Below are positions 1 through 9,599 of a DNA stretch of 64,000 bases, piece after piece; the stretch's first letter is position 1, and every line of letters starts with the position of its first letter. The notes under the pieces are model-generated. The model searched no databases. It saw nothing but the letters and a program-made list of their open reading frames with translations, and had not been told where the DNA came from. This DNA is from CAVRTJ01 sp964507185 (GTDB lineage: Bacteria; Acidobacteriota; UBA4820; DSQY01), in the NCBI GenBank assembly GCA_964507185.1, contig CAZDOY010000004.1, forward strand, positions 61,240 to 125,239, read 5' to 3'. The position numbers and the translations under genes were made by a program.

Positions 1-2
1 CA

Positions 3-2681
3 GTAATCGATGATGTCCTTCAGCCTCTCCTGGTCGGTCTTTGCGCCGGCCACCGCCACTTTGTAACTGTGCTCAACTTCCGGTGTGATCTGGAAGGAGC
101 CGGCCAGGCCGTTCTTGAGATAGAGACCCACGTCGTGCCACGTGATGCCGCCGACCGCTTCGACGAGGGGCACGAAAAGGAGCCTGTTGGGCGCGTTCGG
201 TTCCCTGGGCAGAAGCGGCATGTGCCTAAAGTCCCAGTTACGCCACTCCATGTCGCCCGCACTTCCTGCTTTGCCGGGAGACGGGAGGTGCTTTTCGAGG
301 AAGCGCATGGGGATCGACTTCGGGTATTCCATGTACCACTGTGTCCGGTGGAATGGCTTATCGATATCCTGAAAAAGAAAGACCTGCGATGTGACGTAGG
401 CGTTCTTCTTGACCGCGCTCGGGGGCTTTAGCGTAATGTATTCATACTCGACGAGGTCCCCCGGTTCAAGCCCCTGCAGGCTGATGGTCTGCTTTTCCGG
501 AATCTGTTCCGGTTCCAGTATTTCTCCGTCGGGCTTGATGGTTCTGATGGAAAGTATGACCTGTCCGGGCAGGGTCTGCTCCCCCTCCTTGTCCACGCCC
601 TGTTTGTCGTTGATACGGAGAATTCCGTGATAGCGCTCGATGGACGACCCGTCGGGTTCCACGCGCGTGAACATCTGGTCGAGTATCTGGGAGGAAGGTG
701 CCTGATCGGGCTCCGTGGTCTTGTCCTCGGCCAGAACCTGCTTGAGATCAATATGCTTGTCCTGGAAGGGAAGGGGCTTGACGCCGAGTATCATCTTGGC
801 GAGGTCCACCTGGAAGGCGTCCGGCTTGACCGCCTTCAGCGCGTCCCACGCCTTGAACCCCGCCTCTTTGTCCCCCATCAGGAAACAGCACCTAGCAAGG
901 TAGAATGTGAGCTCCGACGAATCGCGATTGACGGAAACCAGTTTCTCGAGCCGCTTTCTGGCGGATGCGTATTCGCCTCTACTGAGTTCGAGACGGGCCA
1001 GCTTGTACTCGAAGAGCAGATCACGGTCTCCGTATTTCTTGATTTCGCCTTTGATCAGGCTCTCGAGCGCATGCCACTGCTCCGTGGCACCGTAGTAGTC
1101 TTCCCACTCCGGATCTGCATTGCGCAGCTTCTCCAGGCGCCTGATAGCCCGCTCTTCCGCCTTCAAATCCGGGATCTTCTGATCGAAGTCGATCCAGGCC
1201 GACAGCACGCTCTCACAGTCCGGATGATAGGACGATGCTTCCCGGAGGACCTTCCGCGCCTGGTCCATCCAGCTCTTTCCTTCCAGCCGGTGCGCAAGGG
1301 AGATGAACCACCGCGGGTCCGAGGGAGCGCTCTCGGTGAGCCGGCGCAGCAGCACGAGATCCTCGTCCGTGTCCGAGTTCGTCCCTGCGAGCAAGGCCTT
1401 GAAATACAGGGCCATGGGGCAGTCCGGGGCCGCTTTCAAGGCGCGGTCCAGGGAGCGTTCGGCCCGGCTCTGCGCGATTTTTGTGGGGAGGTCGTCGGAA
1501 TCGAAGAGGTACATCTGCGCCGACAGACAGTTCCAGAGGAGGCTTTTCGGGGCCCCGGCGGCGGCGTTTTCCATCATGATTCTTCCGCTCGCCACGTCGC
1601 CGAGCCACTTGTTCCACAGTGCCTCATAACCGAGCCACCTCGGATCCTTCCGGTCGAAACACGACCAGAAGAGCCCCTTGTTTTCGCCCATGTTCTCGAA
1701 CCGCGCCGTCTTTCCGCCCGGAGGAACGGGGGTTGAAATCCAGTGCACGGGCAGAGGATTGCCAGACGCGTCGAGAAGCGCCACGTGAAGGCCGTCACCC
1801 ACCTGAGCGGCATGAAGTTTGATCAACAGGCGGTGAGCACCCGCCGACAGCCTCACTTTCTGCACGGCGGTGGGATTCTCCTGCACCTTGAATATGTCCT
1901 TGACCAGAAGCACGTGGTCGTCCAAAACGACCCTGAAACTCTTTGACGCGTTCAGATAGACGAGGGCTTCGATCGGTTTGTCGACCGTGAAGGGAACGAG
2001 GATGTAATAGTTCGATTCCCTCTGGTCCGGCATGTCGTAGAGGGGAGGCCTCACGAGAATCCCGTCCAGCTTCGAATACGTCCAGTTCTCGTCACCGATG
2101 TCGCCCTTCTCTACGGGATTTTCGTCATAGAACCGCAGACGGCTGAGCTCGGTCTCCGGCTTTGAAAAGTAGGCTCCCGGTACAAACCCGGCCTGCTCCA
2201 TGGCCTCGACCCGAGCGGTCCTGTCCCCGGATCTTGCCGCGAGCTTGTACCCGAGCCATCGGAGGTTGAAACGCACGAGCGGGTCCATGTCTTTCGCCGA
2301 TGCAAGCTCCGCCAGCGAATCGCTGACCAGACGTACGGTGGCCTGGTCGAATGTCGCATCGTCGCTGATGAAATCTTCCAGAACAAAGGAGAGAGGACTG
2401 CCCGGCGCATTTCGCAGCCCCTCCACGGCCGTCACCACGGACTTTTCGCGTTCACCCCTGATCCGCTGAAGAAACGCCAACCCGACGGCGGCTTCCGCGT
2501 CTTTAGGATTCTTAACGAGTTCGGCCTTGAGCGCCGTCTCCGTCTTGACGAGATCGCCGCCGTCGAGCAAGCCCCGCCACCCGTCGGAGAGAGTCGCGTT
2601 GAAGGGTGCAACAGCCACGGCGGAAAGCAGCGCCGCCGTAAAGATGAAGCGGATTCCTGCCCGCATCGCGTTTCTGGTCAT
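3..2681 (-). CDS. DUF3857-type secreted TPR protein, 3' end outside window
   Basis: An open frame runs from ATG at 2681 (codons 2681-2679) to the left edge with no stop, at least 893 codons, so the gene is truncated by the window. The N-terminus has a basic/hydrophobic signal-like segment (MTRNAMRAGIRF then a hydrophobic stretch). TPR-like helical pairs follow, and then a beta-rich DUF3857-like region around residues 690-860, just where the window ends. A transglutaminase-like domain would be expected beyond the edge by analogy with the upstream neighbour. The start overlaps the stop of that neighbour as ATGA (2678-2681), implying translational coupling. The two proteins share architecture (signal, repeats, DUF3857), so they look like an ancient tandem duplication, although this one is much diverged. 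Function unknown; such proteins are usually exported and poorly characterised. Confidence 0.8.
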   Translation of the reverse strand, partial: MTRNAMRAGIRFIFTAALLSAVAVAPFNATLSDGWRGLLDGGDLVKTETALKAELVKNPKDAEAAVGLAFLQRIRGEREKSVVTAVEGLRNAPGSPLSFVLEDFISDDATFDQATVRLVSDSLAELASAKDMDPLVRFNLRWLGYKLAARSGDRTARVEAMEQAGFVPGAYFSKPETELSRLRFYDENPVEKGDIGDENWTYSKLDGILVRPPLYDMPDQRESNYYILVPFTVDKPIEALVYLNASKSFRVVLDDHVLLVKDIFKVQENPTAVQKVRLSAGAHRLLIKLHAAQVGDGLHVALLDASGNPLPVHWISTPVPPGGKTARFENMGENKGLFWSCFDRKDPRWLGYEALWNKWLGDVASGRIMMENAAAGAPKSLLWNCLSAQMYLFDSDDLPTKIAQSRAERSLDRALKAAPDCPMALYFKALLAGTNSDTDEDLVLLRRLTESAPSDPRWFISLAHRLEGKSWMDQARKVLREASSYHPDCESVLSAWIDFDQKIPDLKAEERAIRRLEKLRNADPEWEDYYGATEQWHALESLIKGEIKKYGDRDLLFEYKLARLELSRGEYASARKRLEKLVSVNRDSSELTFYLARCCFLMGDKEAGFKAWDALKAVKPDAFQVDLAKMILGVKPLPFQDKHIDLKQVLAEDKTTEPDQAPSSQILDQMFTRVEPDGSSIERYHGILRINDKQGVDKEGEQTLPGQVILSIRTIKPDGEILEPEQIPEKQTISLQGLEPGDLVEYEYITLKPPSAVKKNAYVTSQVFLFQDIDKPFHRTQWYMEYPKSIPMRFLEKHLPSPGKAGSAGDMEWRNWDFRHMPLLPREPNAPNRLLFVPLVEAVGGITWHDVGLYLKNGLAGSFQITPEVEHSYKVAVAGAKTDQERLKDIIDY

Positions 2682-5600
2682 GACTTGCCTCCGGGAAGGG
2701 CGATTCGGAGGCGGTCGTCCGTGGTCCTGTCCGCCTGAAGGCAAAACGCCCTGAAAGCCTTATAACTACTCACATTCACCCGAATGACCGAGAGCGTCAC
2801 GGTGGTCGTGACCTTGACGACCCGACCGTTCACGCTCGAAGCCCTGGAAACGCTTCCGAAGGGCGTTTTGACGTCGACGTCCTGGGGAAGGACCGCCTCG
2901 GCTCCATCCGGCAAGTGATATGTCACCGAGTACCTTTGCCGCCACGGGTAGTCCAGCTCGATGGGCAGGTTCCTCTGCTGAAGCGATGCGTAGCTGTAGG
3001 ACATGCGGAGCTGCCCCAACCACATGGGCAGGCTGATGTGGTGCGTTCCATCGGGACTGACGGCCTGGCCGAGTGTCCCCTTGAAGGAAAGCGTTACGGG
3101 GCTCGTGAGCGCGGCGAGATTGCTGCGCTCAGCAGCGTCCAGGCGGGTGCCCGGGAAGGTGCCGGAGAGATCTTTTTCCAGAAGCTCCCTGAATTTTCCG
3201 GCGTCCTGGTAACGGCTTCGAATCCACGCGCATTCCTGGCCGGTGACCGTTATTTGGGCCGCGGCCGCCGCATCCGTGGTGTCAGGCGAGATCCTGAGGT
3301 CGTAGTCGGCCTCGTAGGTGTCGTTTTTCGCCTCGTCCTCGGGCGTTTCCATCCGCTTTGTCCTTCCGTCCGGCCAGACGACCTGGACCCATATTCCCTG
3401 ATCCTGATAGGGCAGTTCGTGCATGCCCGAATACTCGGCCGTCCCGTCCAGGAAGAGGTTCAATTCCGGGACATAGCAGATGCAGTGATTGAAGATCGCA
3501 AGGGAGGCGGGCGTCGGGTAGATCTGTCCGTTGTCCTTCGTTCGGACAAGGACCATGGCCGCATCCAGCCCTGCCTGGCGCAGCATTGCCGTCATGAGCA
3601 GGGCCTTGTCCTTGCAGTCTCCGAATCTCCGCTCGAAGATCTGCCGGACCTTGTAGGGTCTGAAACCATGCACGCCGAACTCCAGGCCGACGTAACGCGT
3701 CTTCTGGACGACCCACTTGTGGATGGCATAGACCTTCTCCTCCGGAGTCTTGAGACCGGCCGTCAGTTCGGTGACTTTGGCCTTAACTTCCGGAGTCATC
3801 TCCCACTGGTCCGCGATGAAGTTCGCGTACCACTTGCCCATGGCGTCCCACGTCTGGAAGGTGGACACGTGGAGGTAGGGCATCACCTCCGTTATGCCGG
3901 GCATGTTAGGCTCTCTCTGCAGGCTGGCTATGTCGTGAACAACCCACCGGTAGGTCTTTTCGTTCCTTATCGAAAGGACCATGGGTTTGACGTCCAGATT
4001 CTCTCCGTGCATGTAAAGCGGGAAGCTCTCGGGAAGTATGAGCGTGTACTGCTTGGTGATGACGGGGAGCGAACTTCCGAACATGACGAGGTCGCCGAAA
4101 TATTTCCCGTATTCGTTCGACTCTCCGATGTCCGAGATCTTGTATTCGATCGACAGCCTGTCACCGGCGCTGAGCGACGGGAAGGAGAGAACGAGATTCC
4201 TGTTCCTGTAATAGAGCCTGAACTGGGGATCGGACAGCGTATCCGTGACCATGGTGTCCGCGTGCACTTTCGTTCCGTCCGCCTTGAGAATCGAGGCGTC
4301 CAGTACCCTCACCTCCTGGCGGTCGGGGTCGAAGGTGATGGGATAATACTGAAGCTGTTGGGCGGCGCCAGTCTGGAGCACCTGGATGACCTTCTGGATA
4401 TAGCGGCTGGACAATCCGCTGGGCTGAACCTTGACCACGGTGTTGTCCAGCAGCACGACCGCCTGCTGACCCGCGTACTGTGACATGTCGGTGGGCAGGT
4501 CCTTCTCGGACACCCGGTACTCCTGCTCGAAGCCCTCCTTTTCGGGGCTGAGGAAGGCAACCTTCCGCTTGACACTCTCCAGCTGGGGTTTGAGCAAAAG
4601 AGCCTGGCGATATTCTTCCAGGGCCTGTCTGCGTTGACCCATCGCATCCAGGATATCCCCGTTCAGCACGTGCAGTTCCGGCCAATCCGGTGCCCAGGAC
4701 AGCACGGGCTTGAGTACCTTCTCGGCATCTGCGGGCCTGTTCAGTCCCAGTAGGTATTTTGCGTGCCTGTCGGGGATCAGCCTTTGCAGAGGAAAGCGCC
4801 TGGTCGCTTCCCCGAAGAGCTTCAATGCCCGCTCGCTCTCGCCCTTGGTAATGAAACCGCTGATGCGTGCAAACCACGCCTCCGGGTCATCCTGGTGGGC
4901 CCTCCATACATCCTCGGAGAGTTTCTTCAGATTCTCCGTTTCGCCCAGGGTTCTGAGAGCGTGCATGTAAGCAGCCTGGACGTCCGGACAATCCGGGTGC
5001 TTGCCGTAAAGAGCCCTTAGATCTCTTGCCGCCAGACCGTCGGAGACATACTGGAGTTCGACCCGGGCGATCAGTGATTCCAGGGCCGGGCTGCCGGGGT
5101 CCGATTTTAGAGCCTTCCTCAGGTAGGTCATCGCCGGGAAGGGCATGCCCCTGTTCAGGTAGTACTGTCCCATCCTCTCCAAGGCCGCAGGCGCCGCCGG
5201 CGAAGCCTTGAGGGCGTTCATGTACGCAGCCCTGCTCTTGTTGTGGTCCTTCTCGACATCTCCGAGGGCCACCCAGTAGTCGACGTTTGTCGCCGCCTTC
5301 CGTGCGGCCTTTTTCAGCGCATCGACATTGGCGTCGTCAGTGCGGTCAAGGGTGCGCAGGAAGGACATGTACAGGCCGTAATCCTCCAGCTCTGCCGCCG
5401 TGCCTTCCTTGTCCGCCGCCTCTTTCAGCGTGACGAGCGGATCGTCGAAACGAAAGCCCTTCGTCGCCCGGCCGTCTTTCGCCAAGATGGCAGGTATCTT
5501 TTCTTTCAAGGCGGACGGATCGGAGCCCGATGTCCAACCCTTCAGTGCGCGTCCCCGCGCATCTGTAATCCTGATGCTGAAGTTCCAGCCGGCTTCCTGG

Positions 5601-6343
5601 TTACAGACCTTGACAAGGATGAAGTTCCATCCCGCGCGCAGCGTGCAGGCGTCCGCATACTGATCGAAGGCGCGCCCGTTGTAGTTCTTCCTCGCCGCCA
5701 CGAGATCACCATCGACCCATATCTTGTAGGCCTCGTTGTAGCCCCCCCGGAGCACGCAGGGCGTTTTCCGGCCGACCTTGATAAAGGTCAAGGCGTAACC
5801 GGCCACCTTTTCCGAAGGATCGAGAAGCTCGTTCAGCGGTACGAGGCCGTCCACGGCCGGTCGAGGCATGCGTCTCCACCGGACGCTGTGGGACTTGCCG
5901 GGATAGTCCGCCTCGAAATCAATGGCCTTCTCGGGTGGATACTCGGCATCGTACCCGCTCTTGTTGTCGTCGTCGAAGGGCCCAATGACCATCCAGTTAT
6001 CGATATAACCCAGGTCCGATTCCAGGCGGGAGGCCTCCTGGTCCCGGCCATGATTAAGGAAAAGCACGGCCAGCTCTGCCGTTGCATGGGCCGCGACTTC
6101 AGGATCCGTGTCCGGCGCCGAAATGACCTTCCTCAACGTTTCTTCGAGAGGCTCTTGACTGTCCTGGGCATTCGCCAGCCGGCCCGCCCGATAGAGGGTC
6201 ACGATGGCACGAGCTTCGCTTCGCTGGTTGTAGAGTTCGCCCAGGGCCTGTTTCTGGTGGGCCGTGTAAATGTCGGCGAAAACCGATCCGGCCACCAGGA
6301 TACAGGCCGCTGCGCACATCACGGTGCGGCGGTAAGAAGACAT
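2678..6343 (-). CDS. Secreted TPR / DUF3857 / transglutaminase-like protein
   Basis: 1221 residues from ATG 6343. A TTG codon directly upstream is in frame, but the ATG has a GGGGGA ribosome site four bases away. Residues 1-24 form a signal peptide (hydrophobic CAAACILVAGSVFA). TPR-like repeats occupy roughly 320-610, a DUF3857 domain about 630-810, and a transglutaminase-like fold about 870-970. The triad is intact: Cys910 (in FGDCKDK), His953 (FNHC) and Asp966 (FLDGT). Family knowledge: the papain-like transglutaminase fold does peptide or amide chemistry, but the substrate of DUF3857 proteins is not established. The ATG touches the stop of the upstream radical SAM gene (TGATG), and its own stop overlaps the downstream DUF3857 gene, so the three genes are tightly coupled. 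It probably acts in the periplasm or outer envelope (inference). Confidence 0.88.
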   Translation of the reverse strand: MSSYRRTVMCAAACILVAGSVFADIYTAHQKQALGELYNQRSEARAIVTLYRAGRLANAQDSQEPLEETLRKVISAPDTDPEVAAHATAELAVLFLNHGRDQEASRLESDLGYIDNWMVIGPFDDDNKSGYDAEYPPEKAIDFEADYPGKSHSVRWRRMPRPAVDGLVPLNELLDPSEKVAGYALTFIKVGRKTPCVLRGGYNEAYKIWVDGDLVAARKNYNGRAFDQYADACTLRAGWNFILVKVCNQEAGWNFSIRITDARGRALKGWTSGSDPSALKEKIPAILAKDGRATKGFRFDDPLVTLKEAADKEGTAAELEDYGLYMSFLRTLDRTDDANVDALKKAARKAATNVDYWVALGDVEKDHNKSRAAYMNALKASPAAPAALERMGQYYLNRGMPFPAMTYLRKALKSDPGSPALESLIARVELQYVSDGLAARDLRALYGKHPDCPDVQAAYMHALRTLGETENLKKLSEDVWRAHQDDPEAWFARISGFITKGESERALKLFGEATRRFPLQRLIPDRHAKYLLGLNRPADAEKVLKPVLSWAPDWPELHVLNGDILDAMGQRRQALEEYRQALLLKPQLESVKRKVAFLSPEKEGFEQEYRVSEKDLPTDMSQYAGQQAVVLLDNTVVKVQPSGLSSRYIQKVIQVLQTGAAQQLQYYPITFDPDRQEVRVLDASILKADGTKVHADTMVTDTLSDPQFRLYYRNRNLVLSFPSLSAGDRLSIEYKISDIGESNEYGKYFGDLVMFGSSLPVITKQYTLILPESFPLYMHGENLDVKPMVLSIRNEKTYRWVVHDIASLQREPNMPGITEVMPYLHVSTFQTWDAMGKWYANFIADQWEMTPEVKAKVTELTAGLKTPEEKVYAIHKWVVQKTRYVGLEFGVHGFRPYKVRQIFERRFGDCKDKALLMTAMLRQAGLDAAMVLVRTKDNGQIYPTPASLAIFNHCICYVPELNLFLDGTAEYSGMHELPYQDQGIWVQVVWPDGRTKRMETPEDEAKNDTYEADYDLRISPDTTDAAAAAQITVTGQECAWIRSRYQDAGKFRELLEKDLSGTFPGTRLDAAERSNLAALTSPVTLSFKGTLGQAVSPDGTHHISLPMWLGQLRMSYSYASLQQRNLPIELDYPWRQRYSVTYHLPDGAEAVLPQDVDVKTPFGSVSRASSVNGRVVKVTTTVTLSVIRVNVSSYKAFRAFCLQADRTTDDRLRIALPGGKS

Positions 6344-7212
6344 CAAGTCCCCCTGAGGAAGGCCGGCCGCAAGGGCAGGGAGCCCTCCTCGGCGGCGGAT
6401 ATGGCGGCAAGAAGCCTGTTTCTGTCCCTGGAAAGACGCCCGCCTATGGGCAGCGGGTTCGACGCGTGATTGGCTCTGAAAACGGTGTTCAGGAGTTCCA
6501 GTTCGGAAATCAGCACCTTCAGTTCCTTCAAAATACCCGCATCGTCCGGGCGCCGAAAGCGCCCCTTCTTCATTTGCCTGAAGAGGGGTGCATCTTCAGA
6601 AGGATACCACGTCAGGGCGGAGAGATAGGCGGGCTGTATGCGATTCAGAATCCTCGCGGTGCTCAAGGCGTGATCCTCAGACCCGGCCGTCCCGCCGAGC
6701 CCCAGAAGAACCATGAGCGAAGACCTCATGCCGGCGTCGTGGGCTTTTGCCGCCGCCTCGGCCATCTCGTCCGAACTTACGCCCTTTCCCACCGCGCGGA
6801 GGACCTCATCGCTGCCTGACTCGAGCCCCATGTAGAAGAGGGAGAGCCCGTGTTTTCTGAGCTTTGCGAGGTCTTCGGGGCGCTTTTCGAGCAGGTTCAT
6901 CGGTGTGGCGTAGAGGGACACCCTCCGCACCGAGGCAAAAGAACGTCGCAGGGCGTTAAGCACCTCCAGGAGATACGAGGTCGGAGCGGCCAGCGCATCG
7001 CCGTCGCCAAGAAACACCCTCGGGCATTCCGGCCACTCGGCGGCCGCTTCCCGGATTTCCGCAAGCACGTCATCGAGGGGCCTGACGAAAAACCTCTTGT
7101 TTCTGTACATGGCGCAGAAGGTGCACGTATTGTGGGAACACCCCACCGTCGCCTGGAGGATGAGGCTGCCGGCTTCCGAAGGCGGCCTGAAGACGGGCTC
7201 GAAGTAGTGCAT
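6343..7212 (-). CDS. Radical SAM protein of unknown substrate
   Basis: 289 residues from ATG 7212, preceded by GGAGGAGAACG. The cluster-binding motif lies near the N-terminus (GCSHNTCTFCAMY, Cys-x4-Cys-x2-Cys), followed by the usual radical SAM strands: GDGDAL, then a GLESGSDEVL strand resembling the SAM-contact region of Elp3/HemN-like enzymes. No extra Cys-rich SPASM domain, TRAM or B12-binding domain is visible, and the length is that of a stand-alone TIM-barrel enzyme. It sits 40 bases after tsaB and overlaps the secreted transglutaminase-like gene by one base, so it is probably transcribed with both. A maturation or modification role toward the neighbouring envelope proteins is possible but unproven. 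Its relatives are common in anaerobes and mostly uncharacterised. Confidence 0.85.
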   Translation of the reverse strand: MHYFEPVFRPPSEAGSLILQATVGCSHNTCTFCAMYRNKRFFVRPLDDVLAEIREAAAEWPECPRVFLGDGDALAAPTSYLLEVLNALRRSFASVRRVSLYATPMNLLEKRPEDLAKLRKHGLSLFYMGLESGSDEVLRAVGKGVSSDEMAEAAAKAHDAGMRSSLMVLLGLGGTAGSEDHALSTARILNRIQPAYLSALTWYPSEDAPLFRQMKKGRFRRPDDAGILKELKVLISELELLNTVFRANHASNPLPIGGRLSRDRNRLLAAISAAEEGSLPLRPAFLRGT

Positions 7213-7252
7213 CGTTCTCCTCCAACGGCGGTATCGCGTGACCGTTTTATGA

Positions 7253-7924
7253 TCAAGGCCGATAGGAAGCCGATTTTCTCACGTCGGGATCCCGAACGTA
7301 CACGGGCGAAAGGACTTCGCCGTCCAGGTCCTGCTCCAGACGCGAACGCGCGTGGAAGGCGGCCTGTACGCCCAGGTTGGGAATCTCCGGGATCGTGGTG
7401 CAGGTGACGGGCCACCGGGAGACGAGCCCGACGCCGTCGCCTATGGCCCAGGCAGGATTCCACGGACCCGCCAATACACCGTCTGGGGCCGACGAGCGAG
7501 CCTCGTCGAGCGGTGTTACATCCTCGCCGTTCTTGCGGAAACGCCGAACGTAGACCTCCCCGCGCCGGGCATCCAGGATGGCGAGGCCTTCTCCGTCGTG
7601 CCTGCAGGACAGGGCGAGCGCCGTCAGGGAGTCCATGCCGAAAGCCGGGATGTCGAGCGCCGAGCACAATCCCGTAACGGAGGCCAGACCCACCCTCAGG
7701 CCGGTGAAGGACCCCGGCCCCAGAACCGCTCCCACCGCCGCAAGGTCGGCCCTTTTGCGGGCGGCGGCCTCTCGGAGGAGATGGTCGATAACGGGAAGGA
7801 GACGCGACGTGTGCGTCCCTACGCGTTCGTGGAATTCGCCTGCGATCTCACCCGCCGAGGTCACCAGAGACACGTTGAGCCACATGGTTGAGGTGTCCAC
7901 GCCGAGAAAGAGTTCCCTTTCCAT
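7253..7924 (-). CDS. tsaB: tRNA threonylcarbamoyladenosine biosynthesis protein TsaB
   Basis: 223 residues from ATG 7924. A GTG two codons upstream is possible, but it lies inside the AAAGGTGA ribosome site that serves the ATG. It is an ASKHA-fold protein: LGVDTST phosphate-1-like motif at the start, then the TsaB hallmark GPGSFTGLRVGL (about residues 70-82), and LDARRGEVY in the middle. TsaB is the non-catalytic partner of TsaD in the TsaBDE complex that makes t6A37 in ANN-decoding tRNAs in the cytoplasm. Length (about 220) is normal for the family. It is the first gene of a minus-strand group followed by the radical SAM and DUF3857 genes, and it is separated from the DUF4870 gene by a terminator. 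Confidence 0.93.
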   Translation of the reverse strand: MERELFLGVDTSTMWLNVSLVTSAGEIAGEFHERVGTHTSRLLPVIDHLLREAAARKRADLAAVGAVLGPGSFTGLRVGLASVTGLCSALDIPAFGMDSLTALALSCRHDGEGLAILDARRGEVYVRRFRKNGEDVTPLDEARSSAPDGVLAGPWNPAWAIGDGVGLVSRWPVTCTTIPEIPNLGVQAAFHARSRLEQDLDGEVLSPVYVRDPDVRKSASYRP

Positions 7925-7953
7925 CTTCACCTTTCACCAACCGCCCCGGATTA

Positions 7954-7981
7954 GAAAAAAAGGGCCTGCCAGGCAGGCCCC
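7954..7981 (-). terminator. Rho-independent terminator after the DUF4870 gene
   Basis: Read on the minus strand, a 7-bp G/C stem (GGGCCTG pairing with CAGGCCC, loop of about five) is followed directly by a run of seven T. It lies 33 bases after the DUF4870 stop and just before tsaB, so it separates the two transcription units. Confidence 0.85.
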
Positions 7982-8013
7982 TTCTCCACAAACAGTATAC
8001 AACGGATTGCCGG

Positions 8014-8388
8014 TTAGTTGAACATCTCGGCGAGTTTACAGACGCCCGGTATCTCCCACTTCTGTCCGCCGAAGGCCTTGACCCAGCCCATGATCATCAT
8101 GGCTATGACGAGAACCCACCAGAGGCAGAGCACGAAGGCGATCACGAAGTTCAGAATGGGAATCACCAAACCCAACATTCCGACCAACCACACCACAAAC
8201 GCGACGATGGTGAGGGCCAGGCCCTGCCGCGCGTGCCAGTAGACGTACTCCTTCTGCGGATCAGACCGCTTGTCCCTGAACATGAAAAAGGGTATGAGGG
8301 AGAAAATACCGAAGTACGCAAGGAACAGATAGATCTTGTCGTCGTCCGAGTAGGGCTTGGTTCCGCCGATCGGTCCCGTTTCGCTCAT
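8014..8388 (-). CDS. DUF4870 / Tic20-like small membrane protein
   Basis: 124 residues from ATG 8388, which has AGGGAGG seven bases upstream; longer in-frame extension upstream has no ribosome site. After a polar N-terminus (KPYSDDDKIYLFLAY) there are three or four hydrophobic helices: about 25-40, 62-82, 85-110. The YVYWHARQGL segment between the first helices is typical of DUF4870 proteins. The family is widespread, inner-membrane and of unknown function. It is monocistronic, with its own terminator just downstream. A TATACT hexamer on the minus strand at 8417-8422 could be a -10 box, but the -35 is poor. Confidence 0.85.
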   Translation of the reverse strand: MSETGPIGGTKPYSDDDKIYLFLAYFGIFSLIPFFMFRDKRSDPQKEYVYWHARQGLALTIVAFVVWLVGMLGLVIPILNFVIAFVLCLWWVLVIAMMIMGWVKAFGGQKWEIPGVCKLAEMFN

Positions 8389-8498
8389 AACTACCTCCCT
8401 TGAAATCCTCGTCTCAAGTATACCCAAAACGGACTGACATTGGAAGCGCCTGAAAAAAAACCTCCTCACTCTTTGCCCCGGACTCCCTCTTTCCCCCC

Positions 8499-9566
8499 TC
8501 AGACCTCCTGGAACATGAAGGGCCTGACGCAATCCAGCCGCTTGTCGTAGTCCTCCGGAGTGATCAGCCAGGTCGCCGCTGCGATGCTGGAAAGCAGGGA
8601 ATTCCCGTCCTGGGGCGTATAACAGAATCCGGAGATCTCGGTCCCCCTGTGCACGACAAGGGACCGAACAGGCAAAACCGTCTGGCTCAGGATCCGGCCG
8701 AAGTTGCCGTGGTCGCGCCCGAAGGAAAAGACCGTGTTAGCCGATTTCTTATAGGTTACCGCCACACGCCTGTTGGCCTCGACGGCGGCAAGCAGATTCT
8801 CGACGCTCGTAGGTCTTCTCACCTTCAGTTGGAACCAGAGCGTGTGCATGTACTGGGTATTCAATTTGATAGCCGAGGAGAAGAGATCCAGGTCCATGTT
8901 CAGGGTTTTGAAGAGGTGCCAGGCATCGCGGGCGTGATGCGTCCCGAATTCCGGGTCGTCGTGCCGGCCGGCCTGCGGAGACGGCACGTACGACGAATCC
9001 TGGCTTATGTCGTTGGCCCGCCTCATGCAGACGAAGCGACCTTCTATGAGGTTGTCTGGGGCGTTTCCGTTGTCCATTCCCAGGGTGTGTATGATAACGG
9101 CTATGTTGTGGGTGTTGCAGGATACGACATGGATGAACCTGTCCTCGCCTGGGACAAGGGCGCTGTCGTTGATGCCCCGCGCGTACATTTTCCCAAAACC
9201 GAAGGCGCTACCCTGGGCGAGAAAGCCGTTGACCTTCCTTCCTATAGGCAGGTAGAGGCTCTCTTTGTTTTCGTTTCCGCACGGGGTGCAGTCGATGACG
9301 ACTGAAGCCCTCTGAATGGCCTCCTCACCTGACATTTCGGGTTCGAGCCCGAGTTTGCTGAAACCTTCCATGGCGGCGGGATCTGTGGCAAGATGAGCCC
9401 CGTGCTCCAGCAGGGCACGGACCTTGGAACGTTCTTCCAGCAGCGGCGTTCTCTTGTGAAATGTGATCTCGTCGAAGCCCAGCTCCTCCTTCATGTGGGA
9501 GAAAAGCCCGATGAGCGGCTCGCCGATGGTTCCTGTCCCTACGACATGAACGATCTTCTTGTCCAT
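8499..9566 (-). CDS. Archaeal-type (type II) glyceraldehyde-3-phosphate dehydrogenase-like protein
   Basis: 355 residues from ATG 9566 (AGGAGAG upstream). The N-terminus is a Rossmann fold with GTGTIGEP, and the catalytic region reads VSCNTHN around residue 160-170, matching the SCNT active-site cysteine motif of archaeal type II GAPDH rather than the SCTTNC of the bacterial enzyme. A conserved substrate-side histidine in HHARD lies about 80 residues on. Expected reaction: oxidation of glyceraldehyde 3-phosphate to 1,3-bisphosphoglycerate with NAD(P), or the reverse. The gene stands alone between ahcY and the DUF4870 gene. Divergence from classical archaeal sequences is considerable, so a related aldehyde or semialdehyde substrate is possible. 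Its presence in a bacterial genome suggests old lateral transfer (inference). Confidence 0.75.
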   Translation of the reverse strand: MDKKIVHVVGTGTIGEPLIGLFSHMKEELGFDEITFHKRTPLLEERSKVRALLEHGAHLATDPAAMEGFSKLGLEPEMSGEEAIQRASVVIDCTPCGNENKESLYLPIGRKVNGFLAQGSAFGFGKMYARGINDSALVPGEDRFIHVVSCNTHNIAVIIHTLGMDNGNAPDNLIEGRFVCMRRANDISQDSSYVPSPQAGRHDDPEFGTHHARDAWHLFKTLNMDLDLFSSAIKLNTQYMHTLWFQLKVRRPTSVENLLAAVEANRRVAVTYKKSANTVFSFGRDHGNFGRILSQTVLPVRSLVVHRGTEISGFCYTPQDGNSLLSSIAAATWLITPEDYDKRLDCVRPFMFQEV

Positions 9567-9599
9567 TCCACTCTCCTTGCCGGGCACCCAGGCCCCCTC

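Noticed and set aside
627..1736. Long open frame on the plus strand
   Set aside because: It is antisense to the DUF3857 gene, has unnatural composition (Arg/Pro/Ala rich) and no ribosome site; a shadow of high G+C coding.
2915..6469. Plus-strand open frames of 400-520 codons inside the transglutaminase-like gene
   Set aside because: Antisense shadows without motifs or ribosome sites; the minus-strand protein has a complete domain set.
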